From contig NZ_JAJOZE010000001.1 of the NCBI RefSeq assembly GCF_021166585.1, forward strand, positions 204,062-268,061: a stretch of DNA of 64,000 nt, in the 5' to 3' direction. This stretch comes from Metabacillus kandeliae. Its GTDB lineage: Bacteria; Bacillota; Bacilli; Bacillales; Bacillaceae. The translations under genes and the position numbers were made by a program. This document shows, piece after piece, positions 1-9,779 of this stretch; within the stretch, counting starts at the first letter, position 1; every line of letters begins with the position of its first letter. The notes below the pieces were generated by a model. It did not search any database. It was not told the origin of the DNA and saw only the letters and a list, made by a program, of their open reading frames with translations.

Positions 1-312
1 CTTCTTGAGGGAAAAGCCGACCAGCGCGACGGCCGCCTGCAGTTATTAATTGAACATGCTGCACCGCTTGAAGAGCGGGAAGAGCAGGCGCTGTTTCTGA
101 AAATTGAAGATCAGCTTATTGAAGAAGGGGTATTGGCGAAAGTAAAGGAATTGATCCAGGCTTATAAGGGAAATGTGCCGGTATATGTTCATTATCCATC
201 TTCCAGGAAAACGGTGCTTCTCTCCAACGAACATTTTGTTTTGCCTACAGAAGAATGCATGGAAAAGCTTGGGGAAATCCTCGGAAAACAAAACGCTGTT
301 TTAAAGAGCTGA
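1..312 (+). CDS. dnaE: DNA polymerase III subunit alpha, 3' end only (partial)
   Basis: The window opens inside an open frame that runs from base 1 to a TGA at 310-312, giving the last 103 residues of a protein. The residues are charged and fit the OB-fold/C-terminal region of the Gram-positive DnaE replicative polymerase. The main support is context: in Bacillaceae dnaE sits directly upstream of malic enzyme and accDA, as here. DnaE extends primers before hand-over to PolC. The 5' part lies outside the window, so catalytic motifs cannot be checked. Confidence 0.8.
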   Translation, partial: LLEGKADQRDGRLQLLIEHAAPLEEREEQALFLKIEDQLIEEGVLAKVKELIQAYKGNVPVYVHYPSSRKTVLLSNEHFVLPTEECMEKLGEILGKQNAVLKS

Positions 313-359
313 ACAGGGAGAGTCTTTACAAAGAAGAAGATTATGTTTATAGTTTTATA

Positions 360-387
360 TTGACTGAGGTGGTCAGACCACTATTAT
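360..387 (+). promoter_or_regulatory. Malic enzyme promoter with an embedded 13-bp palindromic operator
   Basis: TTGACT (360-365) and TATTAT (382-387) form a sigma-A promoter with a 16-bp spacer. Between them lies a perfect odd-centred palindrome, GTGGTCAGACCAC (369-381), containing TGGTxxxACCA. Operators with this half-site are typical of FadR/PdhR-type GntR repressors, and such a regulator is the second gene of the operon. Bound protein would block RNA polymerase, so repression by the downstream gene product is the natural inference. Confidence 0.75.
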
Positions 388-414
388 GGCAAACCTTGCG
401 AGGAGTGAGTTATT

Positions 415-1653
415 TTGTCTTTACGCGAAGAAGCATTACATATGCACCGCATTCATAAAGGGAAATTGGAGTCTAAATCAAAGGTTCCTGTCAAAAACGC
501 CAAAGATCTGAGCCTTGCTTACTCACCTGGAGTAGCTGAGCCGTGTAAGGACATATATGACGACAAGAACAAGGTTTACGATTACACGATGAAGGGAAAT
601 ATGGTAGCCGTTGTATCAGACGGCACAGCTGTTCTTGGACTCGGCAATATCGGCCCTGAGGCTGCACTTCCAGTTATGGAAGGCAAAGCAGTGCTATTTA
701 AAAGCTTTGCAGGTGTTGATGCTTTTCCCATTTGCCTGAATACAACAGACGTAGATAAAATTGTGGAAACGGTCAAGCTGCTTGAGCCGACCTTCGGAGG
801 AGTCAATCTGGAGGACATTGCAGCGCCGAATTGTTTTGTGATAGAAGAACGCCTGAAAAAGGAAACGAACATTCCGATTTTCCATGATGATCAGCATGGC
901 ACAGCCATTGTAACCGTTGCAGGACTCCTGAATGCCCTGAAGCTTGTGAACAAAAAAATGTCCAATATTAAGATTGTCGCCAATGGAGCCGGAGCGGCTG
1001 GAATCGCTATTATAAAATTATTATACCGCTACGGTGTCAGAGACATCATTATGTGCGACTCTAAAGGGGCCATTTATGAAAATCGGCCGAACGGCATGAA
1101 CAAGGTGAAGGAAGAAGTAGCCAAATATACGAACAGAGATATGCTGAAAGGATCTCTTTCCGATATTATGAAAGGGGCGGATGTCTTCATCGGAGTTTCT
1201 GTTGAAGGCGCCCTTTCTAAAGAAATGGTTGAATCCATGAATCCGGATCCGATCATTTTTGCCATGGCCAATCCTGTGCCTGAAATCATGCCGGATGAGG
1301 CGAAAGCAGCCGGAGCAAAGGTTATCGGAACAGGCCGCTCTGATTTTCCGAATCAGGTCAACAACGTCCTTGCCTTCCCGGGAATTTTTAGGGGTGCACT
1401 GGATGTCCGGGCAACGCATATAAATGAACAGATGAAAATGGCTGCGGTCGAAGCCATTGCAGGGCTGATTCCTGAAAATGAAGTGCGGACCGATTATGTG
1501 ATTCCTGCTCCGTTTGATCCAAGGGTTGCACCGGCCGTTGCAGCAGCTGTAGCAAAAGCTGCGATGGAAACAGGTGTAGCCAGGATAAAAGTGGATCCTG
1601 AAGAAGTTTCCAAAAAAACATACAAGCTGGCAATCATTGACGAGAATGAATAA
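415..1653 (+). CDS. ytsJ: NADP-dependent malic enzyme
   Basis: A 412-residue malic enzyme that decarboxylates malate to pyruvate in the cytosol. The N-terminal catalytic half has the expected SLAYSPGVAEP and HDDQHGTA motifs with metal-binding acidic residues. The C-terminal half has a Rossmann segment (IVANGAGAAGIA) for the nicotinamide cofactor. The length matches B. subtilis YtsJ (about 410), the major NADP-dependent malic enzyme. The start is TTG at 415, with GAGGAGTGAG just upstream. The 3' end overlaps the following GntR gene, so the two are co-transcribed. It links malate use to NADPH and pyruvate supply, next to accDA, pfkA and pyk. Confidence 0.95.
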   Translation: MSLREEALHMHRIHKGKLESKSKVPVKNAKDLSLAYSPGVAEPCKDIYDDKNKVYDYTMKGNMVAVVSDGTAVLGLGNIGPEAALPVMEGKAVLFKSFAGVDAFPICLNTTDVDKIVETVKLLEPTFGGVNLEDIAAPNCFVIEERLKKETNIPIFHDDQHGTAIVTVAGLLNALKLVNKKMSNIKIVANGAGAAGIAIIKLLYRYGVRDIIMCDSKGAIYENRPNGMNKVKEEVAKYTNRDMLKGSLSDIMKGADVFIGVSVEGALSKEMVESMNPDPIIFAMANPVPEIMPDEAKAAGAKVIGTGRSDFPNQVNNVLAFPGIFRGALDVRATHINEQMKMAAVEAIAGLIPENEVRTDYVIPAPFDPRVAPAVAAAVAKAAMETGVARIKVDPEEVSKKTYKLAIIDENE

Positions 1654-2284
1654 TCCTTCTCTTACTCCTTCGCAGGCTAAGGTTTATGAGGAAAATATCA
1701 GGAGGATCAGGGAAATCATCAAGGAAGATGGACTTGCAGCAGGAGATAAACTTCCCTCGGAAAGGGAACTGGCCGACCGCTTGCAAGTCGGCCGTTCTTC
1801 CGTCAGAGAGGCCCTAAGAGCCCTTGAACTTCTTGGCTTCATTGAAACGAAGCGGGGAGAAGGGACATTTATTAAAGATTTTGCTGAGCATCATCTCATT
1901 AAGCTGCTTGGCACATTTATTTTGGAAGACCCAAAAGCTGAGAGCGACCTGATTGAATTGCATGAAATGATTGAGAAAAATGCGCTTTCCATGGCGATGA
2001 ACAAAAAAAATGAACCAAGCCTGCTGCAGCTGCAGAAAAACCTTCTTGAAGAAACGTGCACATGCGAAGAGACGCTTCAATCTCTTATTAGGCTTTCAGG
2101 GAATTATTTGCTTTACCGGATCTGGGCTGTGATCAGAAATTATGCCGGAGCAGTCAGCGCGTACCCGGAATACAGCAAAGAAGCATGCAGCAAGCTAATA
2201 AGCAGCCTCCTTTCAGGAAATGATAAAGATTTCCTGGCTGCTTATGAAGGACTAAAGGATAAAAGAATGTCGAATAACAAGTGA
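1646..2284 (+). CDS. GntR-family (FadR subfamily) transcriptional regulator
   Basis: An N-terminal winged helix-turn-helix of GntR type (DKLPSERELADRL, SVREALRALELLGF, KRGEGTF) is followed by a helical C-terminal effector domain resembling the FCD class. The ATG at 1646 gives 212 residues; an in-frame TTG at 1637 is also possible, and neither has a strong ribosome binding site. It overlaps the malic enzyme gene, suggesting translational coupling. The palindrome in the malic enzyme promoter is a likely binding site, making this an autoregulated operon. The effector is unknown; an organic acid is a guess from context. Confidence 0.85.
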   Translation: MNNPSLTPSQAKVYEENIRRIREIIKEDGLAAGDKLPSERELADRLQVGRSSVREALRALELLGFIETKRGEGTFIKDFAEHHLIKLLGTFILEDPKAESDLIELHEMIEKNALSMAMNKKNEPSLLQLQKNLLEETCTCEETLQSLIRLSGNYLLYRIWAVIRNYAGAVSAYPEYSKEACSKLISSLLSGNDKDFLAAYEGLKDKRMSNNK

Positions 2285-2314
2285 CACCCTTTTACAAAAC
2301 TTCTGCTTGCAATC

Positions 2315-2339
2315 AAGTAAAGTAAAGTAAAGTAAAGTG
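2315..2339. repeat. Pentanucleotide tandem repeat (AAGTA)n upstream of accD
   Basis: Four perfect AAGTA units followed by AAGTG lie in the 163-bp gap between the GntR gene and accD, about 110 bases before the accD start. Short tandem repeats of this type can change copy number by slippage. No promoter hexamers could be assigned with confidence around it. Confidence 0.8.
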
Positions 2340-2447
2340 AAGGCAGTTTGTCCATTTAACAGCTATTATATTTTATTATTTTTAAGTACTTCAGTTTTTT
2401 AATCTTAGGACTGTATCGCTTCTTCTTAGAATTAGGGAGGTATCTAC

Positions 2448-3311
2448 TTGCTAAAAGATCTTTTTACCAAAAAGAAAAAATATGCGTCTATTCCCTCTGA
2501 CAAAGCAAAGCAGGATGTGCCGGAAGGGATCATGACGAAATGTCCCAGCTGCAAAAAAATAATCGTAACAAAAGAGCTTCATAAAAATCTGCATGTCTGC
2601 ATGCATTGCGATTACCATTTTCAAATGACAGCAAAGGAGCGCATCAAAAGCCTTTTTGATGAGCAATCCTTTACAGAATATGATTCAGACATGGTTTCAG
2701 AAAATCCACTTGGTTTTCCGGATTACCTTGAAAAATTGGAAAAAGACCGGAAAAAATCAGGCTTAAATGAAGCAGTTGTCACAGGCGAAGGATCTATTGA
2801 CGGCTGGCGTACAGCTGTGGCCATTATGGATTCCAGCTTCAGAATGGGCAGCATGGGCTCAGTAGTCGGAGAAAAAATCACAAGAGCTATTGAAAAAGCC
2901 AGAGAGTCTAAAATTCCTTTTATCATTTTTACTGCTTCAGGCGGTGCCAGAATGCAGGAAGGCGTTTTAAGTCTTATGCAGATGGCTAAAACAAGCGCTG
3001 CTCTGAAGCTTTTCAGCGATGAAGGAGGATTAATCATCTCCATGATGACTCATCCGACAACAGGAGGCGTTTCTGCGAGCTTTGCCTCTCTTGGAGATTA
3101 CAACTTCGCAGAGCCTGGCGCACTGATTGGTTTTGCCGGCCGCCGGATTATCGAACAAACGATCAGGGAAGAGCTTCCGGAGGATTTCCAGACAGCCGAA
3201 TTCCTGCTGAAGCACGGCCAGCTTGATGCTGTCATTCACAGGCAGGAGCTAAAAGAAACGCTCGCAAATCTTCTTGATATACATCAGTTTGGAGGTGCAG
3301 CAAGATGGTAG
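2448..3311 (+). CDS. accD: Acetyl-CoA carboxylase carboxyltransferase subunit beta
   Basis: A 287-residue beta subunit of the carboxyltransferase, which moves carboxyl from biotin to acetyl-CoA to form malonyl-CoA for fatty acid synthesis. The N-terminal zinc ribbon is visible as two CxxC pairs (CPSC and CMHC, about residues 32-54). The crotonase-like core follows, with [10 protein letters not shown] and [14 protein letters not shown]. The start is TTG (2448) with GGGAGG seven bases upstream. It overlaps accA by seven bases, so the two subunits are probably made in a fixed ratio. Confidence 0.97.
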   Translation: MLKDLFTKKKKYASIPSDKAKQDVPEGIMTKCPSCKKIIVTKELHKNLHVCMHCDYHFQMTAKERIKSLFDEQSFTEYDSDMVSENPLGFPDYLEKLEKDRKKSGLNEAVVTGEGSIDGWRTAVAIMDSSFRMGSMGSVVGEKITRAIEKARESKIPFIIFTASGGARMQEGVLSLMQMAKTSAALKLFSDEGGLIISMMTHPTTGGVSASFASLGDYNFAEPGALIGFAGRRIIEQTIREELPEDFQTAEFLLKHGQLDAVIHRQELKETLANLLDIHQFGGAARW

Positions 3312-4282
3312 GAGAATTAGAATTTGAAAAGCCGGTTGTCGAGCTCCGCAAAAAAATAACTGAGCTTAAAGAGTTCACCTCTACAGCAGATGTTGACCTT
3401 TCAACAGAGATCAGCCGTCTGGAAGAAAGGCTGCAGAAACTGGAAAGTGAAATATATTCCAACATCCAGCCTTGGGACAGGGTTCAAATTGCCCGTCACC
3501 CAAGCCGGCCGACAACACTTGACTATATCAGCGAACTTTTCACTGATTTCTTTGAATGCCACGGAGACCGTCTTTATGGAGACGATGAAGCCATCGTTGG
3601 CGGAATTGCCAAGTTCCAAGGGAAGCCTGTGACAGTTATCGGTCATCAGCGGGGAAAAGATACAAAGGAAAACATCCGCAGGAACTTCGGGATGCCTCAT
3701 CCTGAAGGCTACCGCAAAGCATTGCGGCTGATGAAGCAGGCTGATAAATTCGGCCGTCCGATTATCTGTTTTATTGATACAAAAGGTGCTTATCCTGGGA
3801 AAGCTGCGGAAGAAAGAGGCCAGAGCGAAGCGATTGCCAGGAATTTGTTTGAGATGTCAGGCCTGCGCGTACCCGTCATTTGTGTTGTCATCGGTGAAGG
3901 CGGAAGCGGCGGAGCATTGGCGCTTGGGATCGGCAATCACCTTCTGATGCTTGAAAACTCCACTTATTCGGTTATTTCCCCAGAAGGCGCAGCAGCCCTT
4001 TTATGGAAAGATGCTTCGCTTGCAAAAAAAGCAGCCGAAACAATGAAAATAACAGCCCCTGATCTGAAAGAACTTGGTGTTGTGGACGAAATCATTCCTG
4101 AAGTAAAAGGCGGAGCCCATAGAGATATTAAGGAACAGGCAGCCCTGATACAGCGGGAACTGGAACGCTCAATGGGATCGCTTGCTAAGCTTGATGCAGG
4201 AGCACTCGTCGACCATCGGTACAATAAGTACAAGGCAATTGGAAAAGTATCGTTTGCCGGTGAATATCTTGGGGTAAAATGA
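3305..4282 (+). CDS. accA: Acetyl-CoA carboxylase carboxyltransferase subunit alpha
   Basis: A 325-residue alpha subunit, normal length for Bacillus. A helical N-terminal part precedes the crotonase-like domain with [19 protein letters not shown] and [15 protein letters not shown]. AccA and AccD form the alpha2beta2 carboxyltransferase acting in the first committed step of fatty acid synthesis. The gene starts inside the end of accD and is followed by a clear terminator, so accD-accA end a transcription unit here. Confidence 0.97.
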   Translation: MVGELEFEKPVVELRKKITELKEFTSTADVDLSTEISRLEERLQKLESEIYSNIQPWDRVQIARHPSRPTTLDYISELFTDFFECHGDRLYGDDEAIVGGIAKFQGKPVTVIGHQRGKDTKENIRRNFGMPHPEGYRKALRLMKQADKFGRPIICFIDTKGAYPGKAAEERGQSEAIARNLFEMSGLRVPVICVVIGEGGSGGALALGIGNHLLMLENSTYSVISPEGAAALLWKDASLAKKAAETMKITAPDLKELGVVDEIIPEVKGGAHRDIKEQAALIQRELERSMGSLAKLDAGALVDHRYNKYKAIGKVSFAGEYLGVK

Positions 4283-4284
4283 AT

Positions 4285-4319
4285 TAGCGTGCGGCCCTTT
4301 TCGGGCATCACGCTTTTTC
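4285..4319 (+). terminator. Intrinsic terminator after accA
   Basis: AGCGTG (4286-4291) pairs with CACGCT (4309-4314), with an inner GCCC/GGGC stem, and a T run follows (4314-4318). Confidence 0.85.
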
Positions 4320-4435
4320 CGCTTCTCCTGCTCCTGAAGGAAAGACTCTAAAAAAGAAAAATCGGCAAAAATATAATGAATATGGCTTTTCGATGAATTT
4401 TATCCTGCCTTTCGATTCTTTACCCGAAAATACTG

Positions 4436-4491
4436 TATAATGTAGACGGATTAACGATGGAGAAATTTCGACAAATGTCGTTTCTTGTCCA
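4436..4491 (+). promoter_or_regulatory. pfkA promoter -10 and downstream dyad
   Basis: A perfect TATAAT lies at 4436-4441 without a clear -35. About 30 bases downstream is a dyad centred at 4474.5: CGACAAATGTCG (4469-4480), flanked at matching distance by TGGA (4458-4461) and TCCA (4488-4491). It lies in the predicted 5' leader of pfkA-pyk, so it could be an operator or an RNA hairpin. No known regulator is assigned. Confidence 0.45.
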
Positions 4492-4503
4492 TTGTGCTAC
4501 TAA

Positions 4504-5514
<1,011 letters not shown>

Positions 5515-5567
5515 GAAACTCTTCTTGGAATCGTTTCCAGTAATAATACTTAGGAGGAACATCTACT

Positions 5568-7328
5568 ATGCGCAAAACTAAAATTGTTTGTACCATTGGA
5601 CCAGCCAGCGAAAGCGTTGAAAAACTGACAGAACTAATGGAAGCAGGAATGAACGTAGCAAGGCTGAACTTCTCTCACGGCGACTTTGAAGAGCATGGTG
5701 CAAGGATTACAAACCTGCGTGAAGCAAGCAGTGCAACAGGCAAAATGGTTGCGATTCTGCTTGATACGAAAGGCCCTGAAATCAGAACGCATTCCATGGA
5801 GAACGGTTCAATCGAGCTTACTGCCGGAAAAGAAACGATTGTTTCCATGAAAGAAGTAACAGGCACACCTGAAAAATTCTCTATTACATATGAAGGCTTA
5901 ATTGACGATGTTCACGTAGGCTCTACTATTCTTTTGGACGATGGCCTGATTGAGCTTGAAGTAATCGGAATTGACAAAGCCAGCAGTGAAATCAAAACGA
6001 AAATTAACAACAGCGGAACACTGAAAAACAAAAAAGGAGTTAACGTGCCAGGAGTAAGCGTCAAGCTGCCGGGCATTACAGAAAAAGATGCCAACGATAT
6101 CCTCTTTGGCATTAAGCAGGGTGTGGACTTTATTGCGGCTTCCTTTGTGCGCAGAGCTTCTGACGTGCTTGAAATCAGAGCGCTTCTTGAAGAGCATAAC
6201 GCTGATCACATTCACATCATCCCGAAAATTGAAAACCAGGAAGGCGTCGACAACATTGATGAAATTCTTCAGGTTTCTGACGGCCTGATGGTAGCACGCG
6301 GCGACCTTGGTGTGGAAATACCTGCAGAAGAAGTGCCTCTAGTTCAAAAAAGCCTGATTAAAAAATGCAACCAGCTTGGAAAGCCTGTTATCACAGCAAC
6401 GCAAATGCTTGACAGCATGCAGCGCAACCCGCGTCCGACAAGAGCGGAAGCAAGTGACGTTGCGAATGCGATCTTCGACGGAACAGATGCGATTATGCTT
6501 TCCGGTGAAACAGCAGCAGGCCAATATCCTGTGCAGGCTGTAAAAACAATGCATAATATTGCGTCCCGAACAGAAACTGCCCTGAACTATAAAGAAAAAC
6601 TGGCTAAAATCAGCCAGGAAACCAATATGACGATCACAGATGCCATTGGCCAGTCTGTAGCACATACAGCACTGAACCTGAACGTATCAGCGATCCTCAC
6701 GCCGACAGAAAGCGGACATACAGCAAGAATGATCTCAAAATACCGTCCGCAGGCGCCGATTATCGCTGTAACTTCTGATGAAGCTGTTACAAGAAAGCTT
6801 GCATTAGTATGGGGTGTTAACCCAACAACAGGTCTGAAAGCAGAATCAACTGATGAAATGCTTGAAAATGCTGTATCAGAAGCGCTCCATACCGGCATTG
6901 TGAAGCACGGCGACCTGACAATCATCACTGCTGGCGTCCCTGTTGGTGAAGCAGGAACAACCAACCTGATGAAGGTTTATATCGTCGGTGATATCCTTGC
7001 AAAGGGCCAGGGTGTTGGAAGAAAGTCAGCCCATGGTACAGTAGTTGTCCTCAATACAGCAGCAGAAGCTGCAACGAAAATGTTTGACGGTGCCATCGTA
7101 GTCACTAGAGGAACAGACCGTGACATGATGCCTGCACTCGAAAGAGCATCAGCCATCATTACGGAAGAAGGCGGTCTGACAAGCCATGCAGCAGTTGTCG
7201 GCTTAAGCCTTGGCGTTCCGGTCGTAGTTGGCGTGGAACGGGCTACTGTAAACCTGAAAGATGGTTTGGAAATAACCGTTGATCCTTCAAGAGGCGTTAT
7301 TTATAAAGGCCGTGCAAGCATCATCTAA
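5568..7328 (+). CDS. pyk: Pyruvate kinase
   Basis: A 586-residue pyruvate kinase converting phosphoenolpyruvate and ADP to pyruvate and ATP. The N-terminal barrel carries ARLNFSHG, the substrate/metal region [13 protein letters not shown] and [12 protein letters not shown], and the signature TATQMLDSM. The final ~110 residues form the extra phosphohistidine-type domain with [11 protein letters not shown], typical of Bacillus and Geobacillus pyruvate kinases and the reason it exceeds the ~470 residues seen elsewhere. The ATG has AGGAGG upstream. It is the last gene of the pfkA operon. Confidence 0.97.
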   Translation: MRKTKIVCTIGPASESVEKLTELMEAGMNVARLNFSHGDFEEHGARITNLREASSATGKMVAILLDTKGPEIRTHSMENGSIELTAGKETIVSMKEVTGTPEKFSITYEGLIDDVHVGSTILLDDGLIELEVIGIDKASSEIKTKINNSGTLKNKKGVNVPGVSVKLPGITEKDANDILFGIKQGVDFIAASFVRRASDVLEIRALLEEHNADHIHIIPKIENQEGVDNIDEILQVSDGLMVARGDLGVEIPAEEVPLVQKSLIKKCNQLGKPVITATQMLDSMQRNPRPTRAEASDVANAIFDGTDAIMLSGETAAGQYPVQAVKTMHNIASRTETALNYKEKLAKISQETNMTITDAIGQSVAHTALNLNVSAILTPTESGHTARMISKYRPQAPIIAVTSDEAVTRKLALVWGVNPTTGLKAESTDEMLENAVSEALHTGIVKHGDLTIITAGVPVGEAGTTNLMKVYIVGDILAKGQGVGRKSAHGTVVVLNTAAEAATKMFDGAIVVTRGTDRDMMPALERASAIITEEGGLTSHAAVVGLSLGVPVVVGVERATVNLKDGLEITVDPSRGVIYKGRASII

Positions 7329-7344
7329 TTTATAAAGAAAAAGG

Positions 7345-7388
7345 GGGAGTCCCGGAAAGCATGCAGCTGCCTGGGGTTCTCTTTTTTT
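7345..7388 (+). terminator. Intrinsic terminator after pyk
   Basis: An imperfect G/C-rich stem (GAGTCCC with GGGGTTCTC) is followed by eight T residues, about 50 bases after the pyk stop. Confidence 0.65.
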
Positions 7389-7429
7389 TAGCTTTGGGTT
7401 TTAGGGGAGGCTTGGTTGGCGGGCTATCT

Positions 7430-7745
7430 TTTAAGTCTCTGTCCCCAATAAAAAGAGGGACCTGTCCTTCACTATGCTAAAGAATGAAAGTCCTGTCCCC
7501 CTTACTTATGAAACCTAGTGAAACAAGGGGGTTTGGGCAGTTGTCTCTGTCCCTTGATGCGGCAGCAGAGCGGGGGACAGGTGTACCCATGCAGTTCCCT
7601 GTCCCCTGCTCTGCTAAAGAATGAAAGCCCTGGTCCAGTTTAACTGAGGCTAGCAACAGCAAGGCTTTTTATTCATTGTCCCTGTCCCCTTGTGCGGTAA
7701 CGCAATGGGGGCAGGTCCTTGTATAGAATGGGGACAGAGACTCTT
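7430..7745. repeat. Degenerate repeat field of CTGTCCCC / GGGGACAG motifs
   Basis: This gap between pyk and fxsA holds at least eight copies of CTGTCC(CC) or its complement in both orientations (for example near 7437, 7461, 7492, 7545, 7573, 7598, 7680, 7731). A 15-bp exact repeat, GCTAAAGAATGAAAG, occurs at 7476-7490 and 7613-7627. No convincing reading frame covers it. Similar G/C-rich short motifs are common in Bacillus intergenic DNA; function is unknown. Confidence 0.75.
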
Positions 7746-7805
7746 TACACCCCTATAACAACCCCAAAAAAACCAAAATAACAGTCAATCAACTGGAGGA
7801 ATTCG

Positions 7806-8192
7806 ATGAGATACCTGCTCATCCTGCTCATTCTCATACCGGCAATCGAAATAGGCTTGTTTATTTATTCAGGAAAACATATCGGTGTCCTTCCAACTGT
7901 TCTCTTGATCATCCTGACAGGGATAATCGGAGCATGGCTTGCCAAAAAACAGGGCATTGAAACGATTAAAAAAGCAAGAGAGCAATGGAGTTCTGGAATG
8001 ATACCGAGCGATGCGATCCTAGATGGCTTGTGCATTCTGGCTGGGGCTGTCCTGCTTGTGACTCCTGGGTTTATTTCCGACCTGGTTGGATTTGTCCTCC
8101 TGCTGCCATTTACCCGACGATGGGTAAAGCCCTTTATCATGAAATTGATGAATCGGCAGCTGCGTAAGAAAAAATATACAATCATTCGTTAA
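7806..8192 (+). CDS. fxsA: FxsA family membrane protein
   Basis: A 128-residue FxsA-family protein with hydrophobic segments at about 2-22, 28-46 and 75-100 and the conserved pattern EIGLFIYSGK and LTGIIGAWLAKKQG. A basic tail follows. The E. coli member eases F-plasmid exclusion of phage T7 when overproduced; the role in Bacillus is not known. GGAGGA lies five bases before the ATG. The location after pyk matches other Bacillus. Confidence 0.9.
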   Translation: MRYLLILLILIPAIEIGLFIYSGKHIGVLPTVLLIILTGIIGAWLAKKQGIETIKKAREQWSSGMIPSDAILDGLCILAGAVLLVTPGFISDLVGFVLLLPFTRRWVKPFIMKLMNRQLRKKKYTIIR

Positions 8193-8221
8193 TTGCTTTT
8201 GTACATGGAATAGGTGAACCA

Positions 8222-8350
8222 TGCGCATAAGGAAAGCGCGCATAAATGGCTATAGCCGCGCATAAGCGGATAAACCGGCGCAATGAAGCCTTTTCCCGCG
8301 CATAACTAACGGCAAGCCGCGCATAAAACGTGAAAAGCCGCGCATAAACG
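8222..8350. repeat. Phased array of GCGCATAA motifs at 20-21 bp spacing
   Basis: The GCA of the core motif (mostly CGCGCATAA) begins at 8225, 8240, 8260, 8280, 8300, 8321 and 8342. The steps are 15, 20, 20, 20, 21 and 21. The 8280 unit is degenerate (CGCAATGA). The bases between cores are not conserved. It lies between fxsA and the convergent ytvI, outside any supported gene. Confidence 0.85.
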
Positions 8351-8454
8351 CCGGTTTCAGGTGTGTAAATAAGCCGAAGCTTTCCCGTTTTCAATCCGTG
8401 AATGGGAAAACTAACTGTACCAGCTTGAAAACATCCATTTTTTATCTATCTCAT

Positions 8455-8492
8455 AAAAACAGCTCCCGCTTTTCAGCAGGAGCTGTTTTTTC
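8455..8492. terminator. Bidirectional terminator between fxsA and ytvI
   Basis: AACAGCTCC (8458-8466) and GGAGCTGTT (8479-8487) form a perfect 9-bp stem with A-rich left and T-rich right flanks, so it can end transcription from either side. Confidence 0.9.
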
Positions 8493-8499
8493 ACTAATA

Positions 8500-9609
8500 C
8501 TAATCATCCTTTACAATAAAGCTCCATATAGCCTGCCATATTCCAGCTTTATAAAGAGAAGAAGCAAGCACAATGATAAGCGGTCCTGCAAAAAGACCGA
8601 GAAGTCCAAATAGCTTGTAGCCGGCAAAAAGGGCGAGCAGTGCCGGAAGCGGCGGAACACCTGCCGACTTGGACATCAATTTGGGTTCAAGCAGCTGCCT
8701 GACAATAATGACAACTAAAAACAGGACACCGATACCGCTCGCAAGCTTGCTTCCGCCGCTTAGCAGCAAATAGGCGATCCAGGGAAAGAAGATGATGCCT
8801 GAACCGACAAAAGGAATAAAATCCATTAGGCCAATCATAAAGGCAACAGCAAGGGAATGGGGGATGCGGAGAATGAGCAGGCCGATATAGGAAAGAATGA
8901 TGGTGATCAGCATTAAACAGAGCTGGGCTTTGATCAATCCTGCTACAGCCCTTTTTATTTCATCTCGAAGCAGCTGCACCTTCTCCTGCATTCTTGGAGG
9001 AAGCTTTTTTTTCAGAGAAGCACCGAGCTTGTACCAGTCCTTGCTGATAAAGAAGGCTGACAGGACAACAAGGAAGAAAATGCTTCCTGCAGCAGGCAGG
9101 GCGCTGATGTATGCCGGAAGTGCGTTCAGCATGCGGGAGGTCATGCTTGCCGCTTCTTTTAGTGCATTTTCCATTGCTGATTGAAGATTGGTCATAATGG
9201 TCTGCTTATGGCCTTCTTCAAGGGAATTGTATAATTCTGCGAGCTTGTCCCCGAAAGGAACAATGCTTCCTGAGAAAAATGACTGAGAATAGGCAATAAA
9301 ATGCTTCAGGTAAAACGGAAATACAGACGCCAGATATTTAAGCCCTGCTGCAAGCTCAGCGAGCAGGGAAATGAGCAAAGCAGATGCAGCGGCTAACAGA
9401 AGGAAAAGCATTACTGCTGATGAAATGCCTCTTGGGAATTTCATCTTCCCTGTTAAAAAGTTGACGGAAGGGTTTAAAAAATAGGCCAGGAGGGCTGCTG
9501 CATAAAATGGATAAAGAAGAGGGAAGCTTACAGCAATTATAAAGAAGGCTGCTGCTGCCCCTGCTGCGACAAAGCCTGCTCTTGCAGCGATGCGGTAAGC
9601 ATGCTTCAC
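8500..9609 (-). CDS. ytvI: AI-2E family transporter / sporulation membrane protein YtvI
   Basis: A 369-residue polytopic membrane protein of the AI-2E (PerM) family with about seven to eight hydrophobic segments. It has the family hallmark near the C-terminus (LMDFIPFVGSGIIF), followed by LEPKLMSK and a final membrane pair. In spore formers this member is annotated as sporulation protein YtvI; its cargo is not established. It starts with GTG at 9609 behind a strong AGAGGGGGG. It is the first minus-strand gene and ends at a shared terminator. Confidence 0.9.
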   Translation of the reverse strand: MKHAYRIAARAGFVAAGAAAAFFIIAVSFPLLYPFYAAALLAYFLNPSVNFLTGKMKFPRGISSAVMLFLLLAAASALLISLLAELAAGLKYLASVFPFYLKHFIAYSQSFFSGSIVPFGDKLAELYNSLEEGHKQTIMTNLQSAMENALKEAASMTSRMLNALPAYISALPAAGSIFFLVVLSAFFISKDWYKLGASLKKKLPPRMQEKVQLLRDEIKRAVAGLIKAQLCLMLITIILSYIGLLILRIPHSLAVAFMIGLMDFIPFVGSGIIFFPWIAYLLLSGGSKLASGIGVLFLVVIIVRQLLEPKLMSKSAGVPPLPALLALFAGYKLFGLLGLFAGPLIIVLASSLYKAGIWQAIWSFIVKDD

Positions 9610-9779
9610 GGAAAAACCCCCCTCTTTTTTTTCATGTACTGTATTTTACTCGCTCTATGGCTTGTTCATGACTTACGGAGGGATTTTACCGGCTTTTTCA
9701 TTGCTTTTTTTTTACGGCTGGCACAATTTGCGATAAAATAATGGAGAGAAGATTCCCTAAATGACGAAAGGAAGATCCA

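Noticed and set aside
1021-1419. Minus-strand 132-codon frame inside the malic enzyme gene
   Set aside because: Shadow of a strongly coding frame; no start signal or recognisable domain.
8222-8350. CRISPR array
   Set aside because: Conserved cores are only 7-9 bp with 11-13 bp between them; no 24-37 bp repeats, unique spacers of normal length or cas genes.
8182-8394. Minus-strand frame with heptad-like YARxxxx repeats across the GCGCATAA array
   Set aside because: The repeats come from the 21-bp steps of the DNA array; the 20-bp steps break the pattern, and there is no convincing ribosome binding site.
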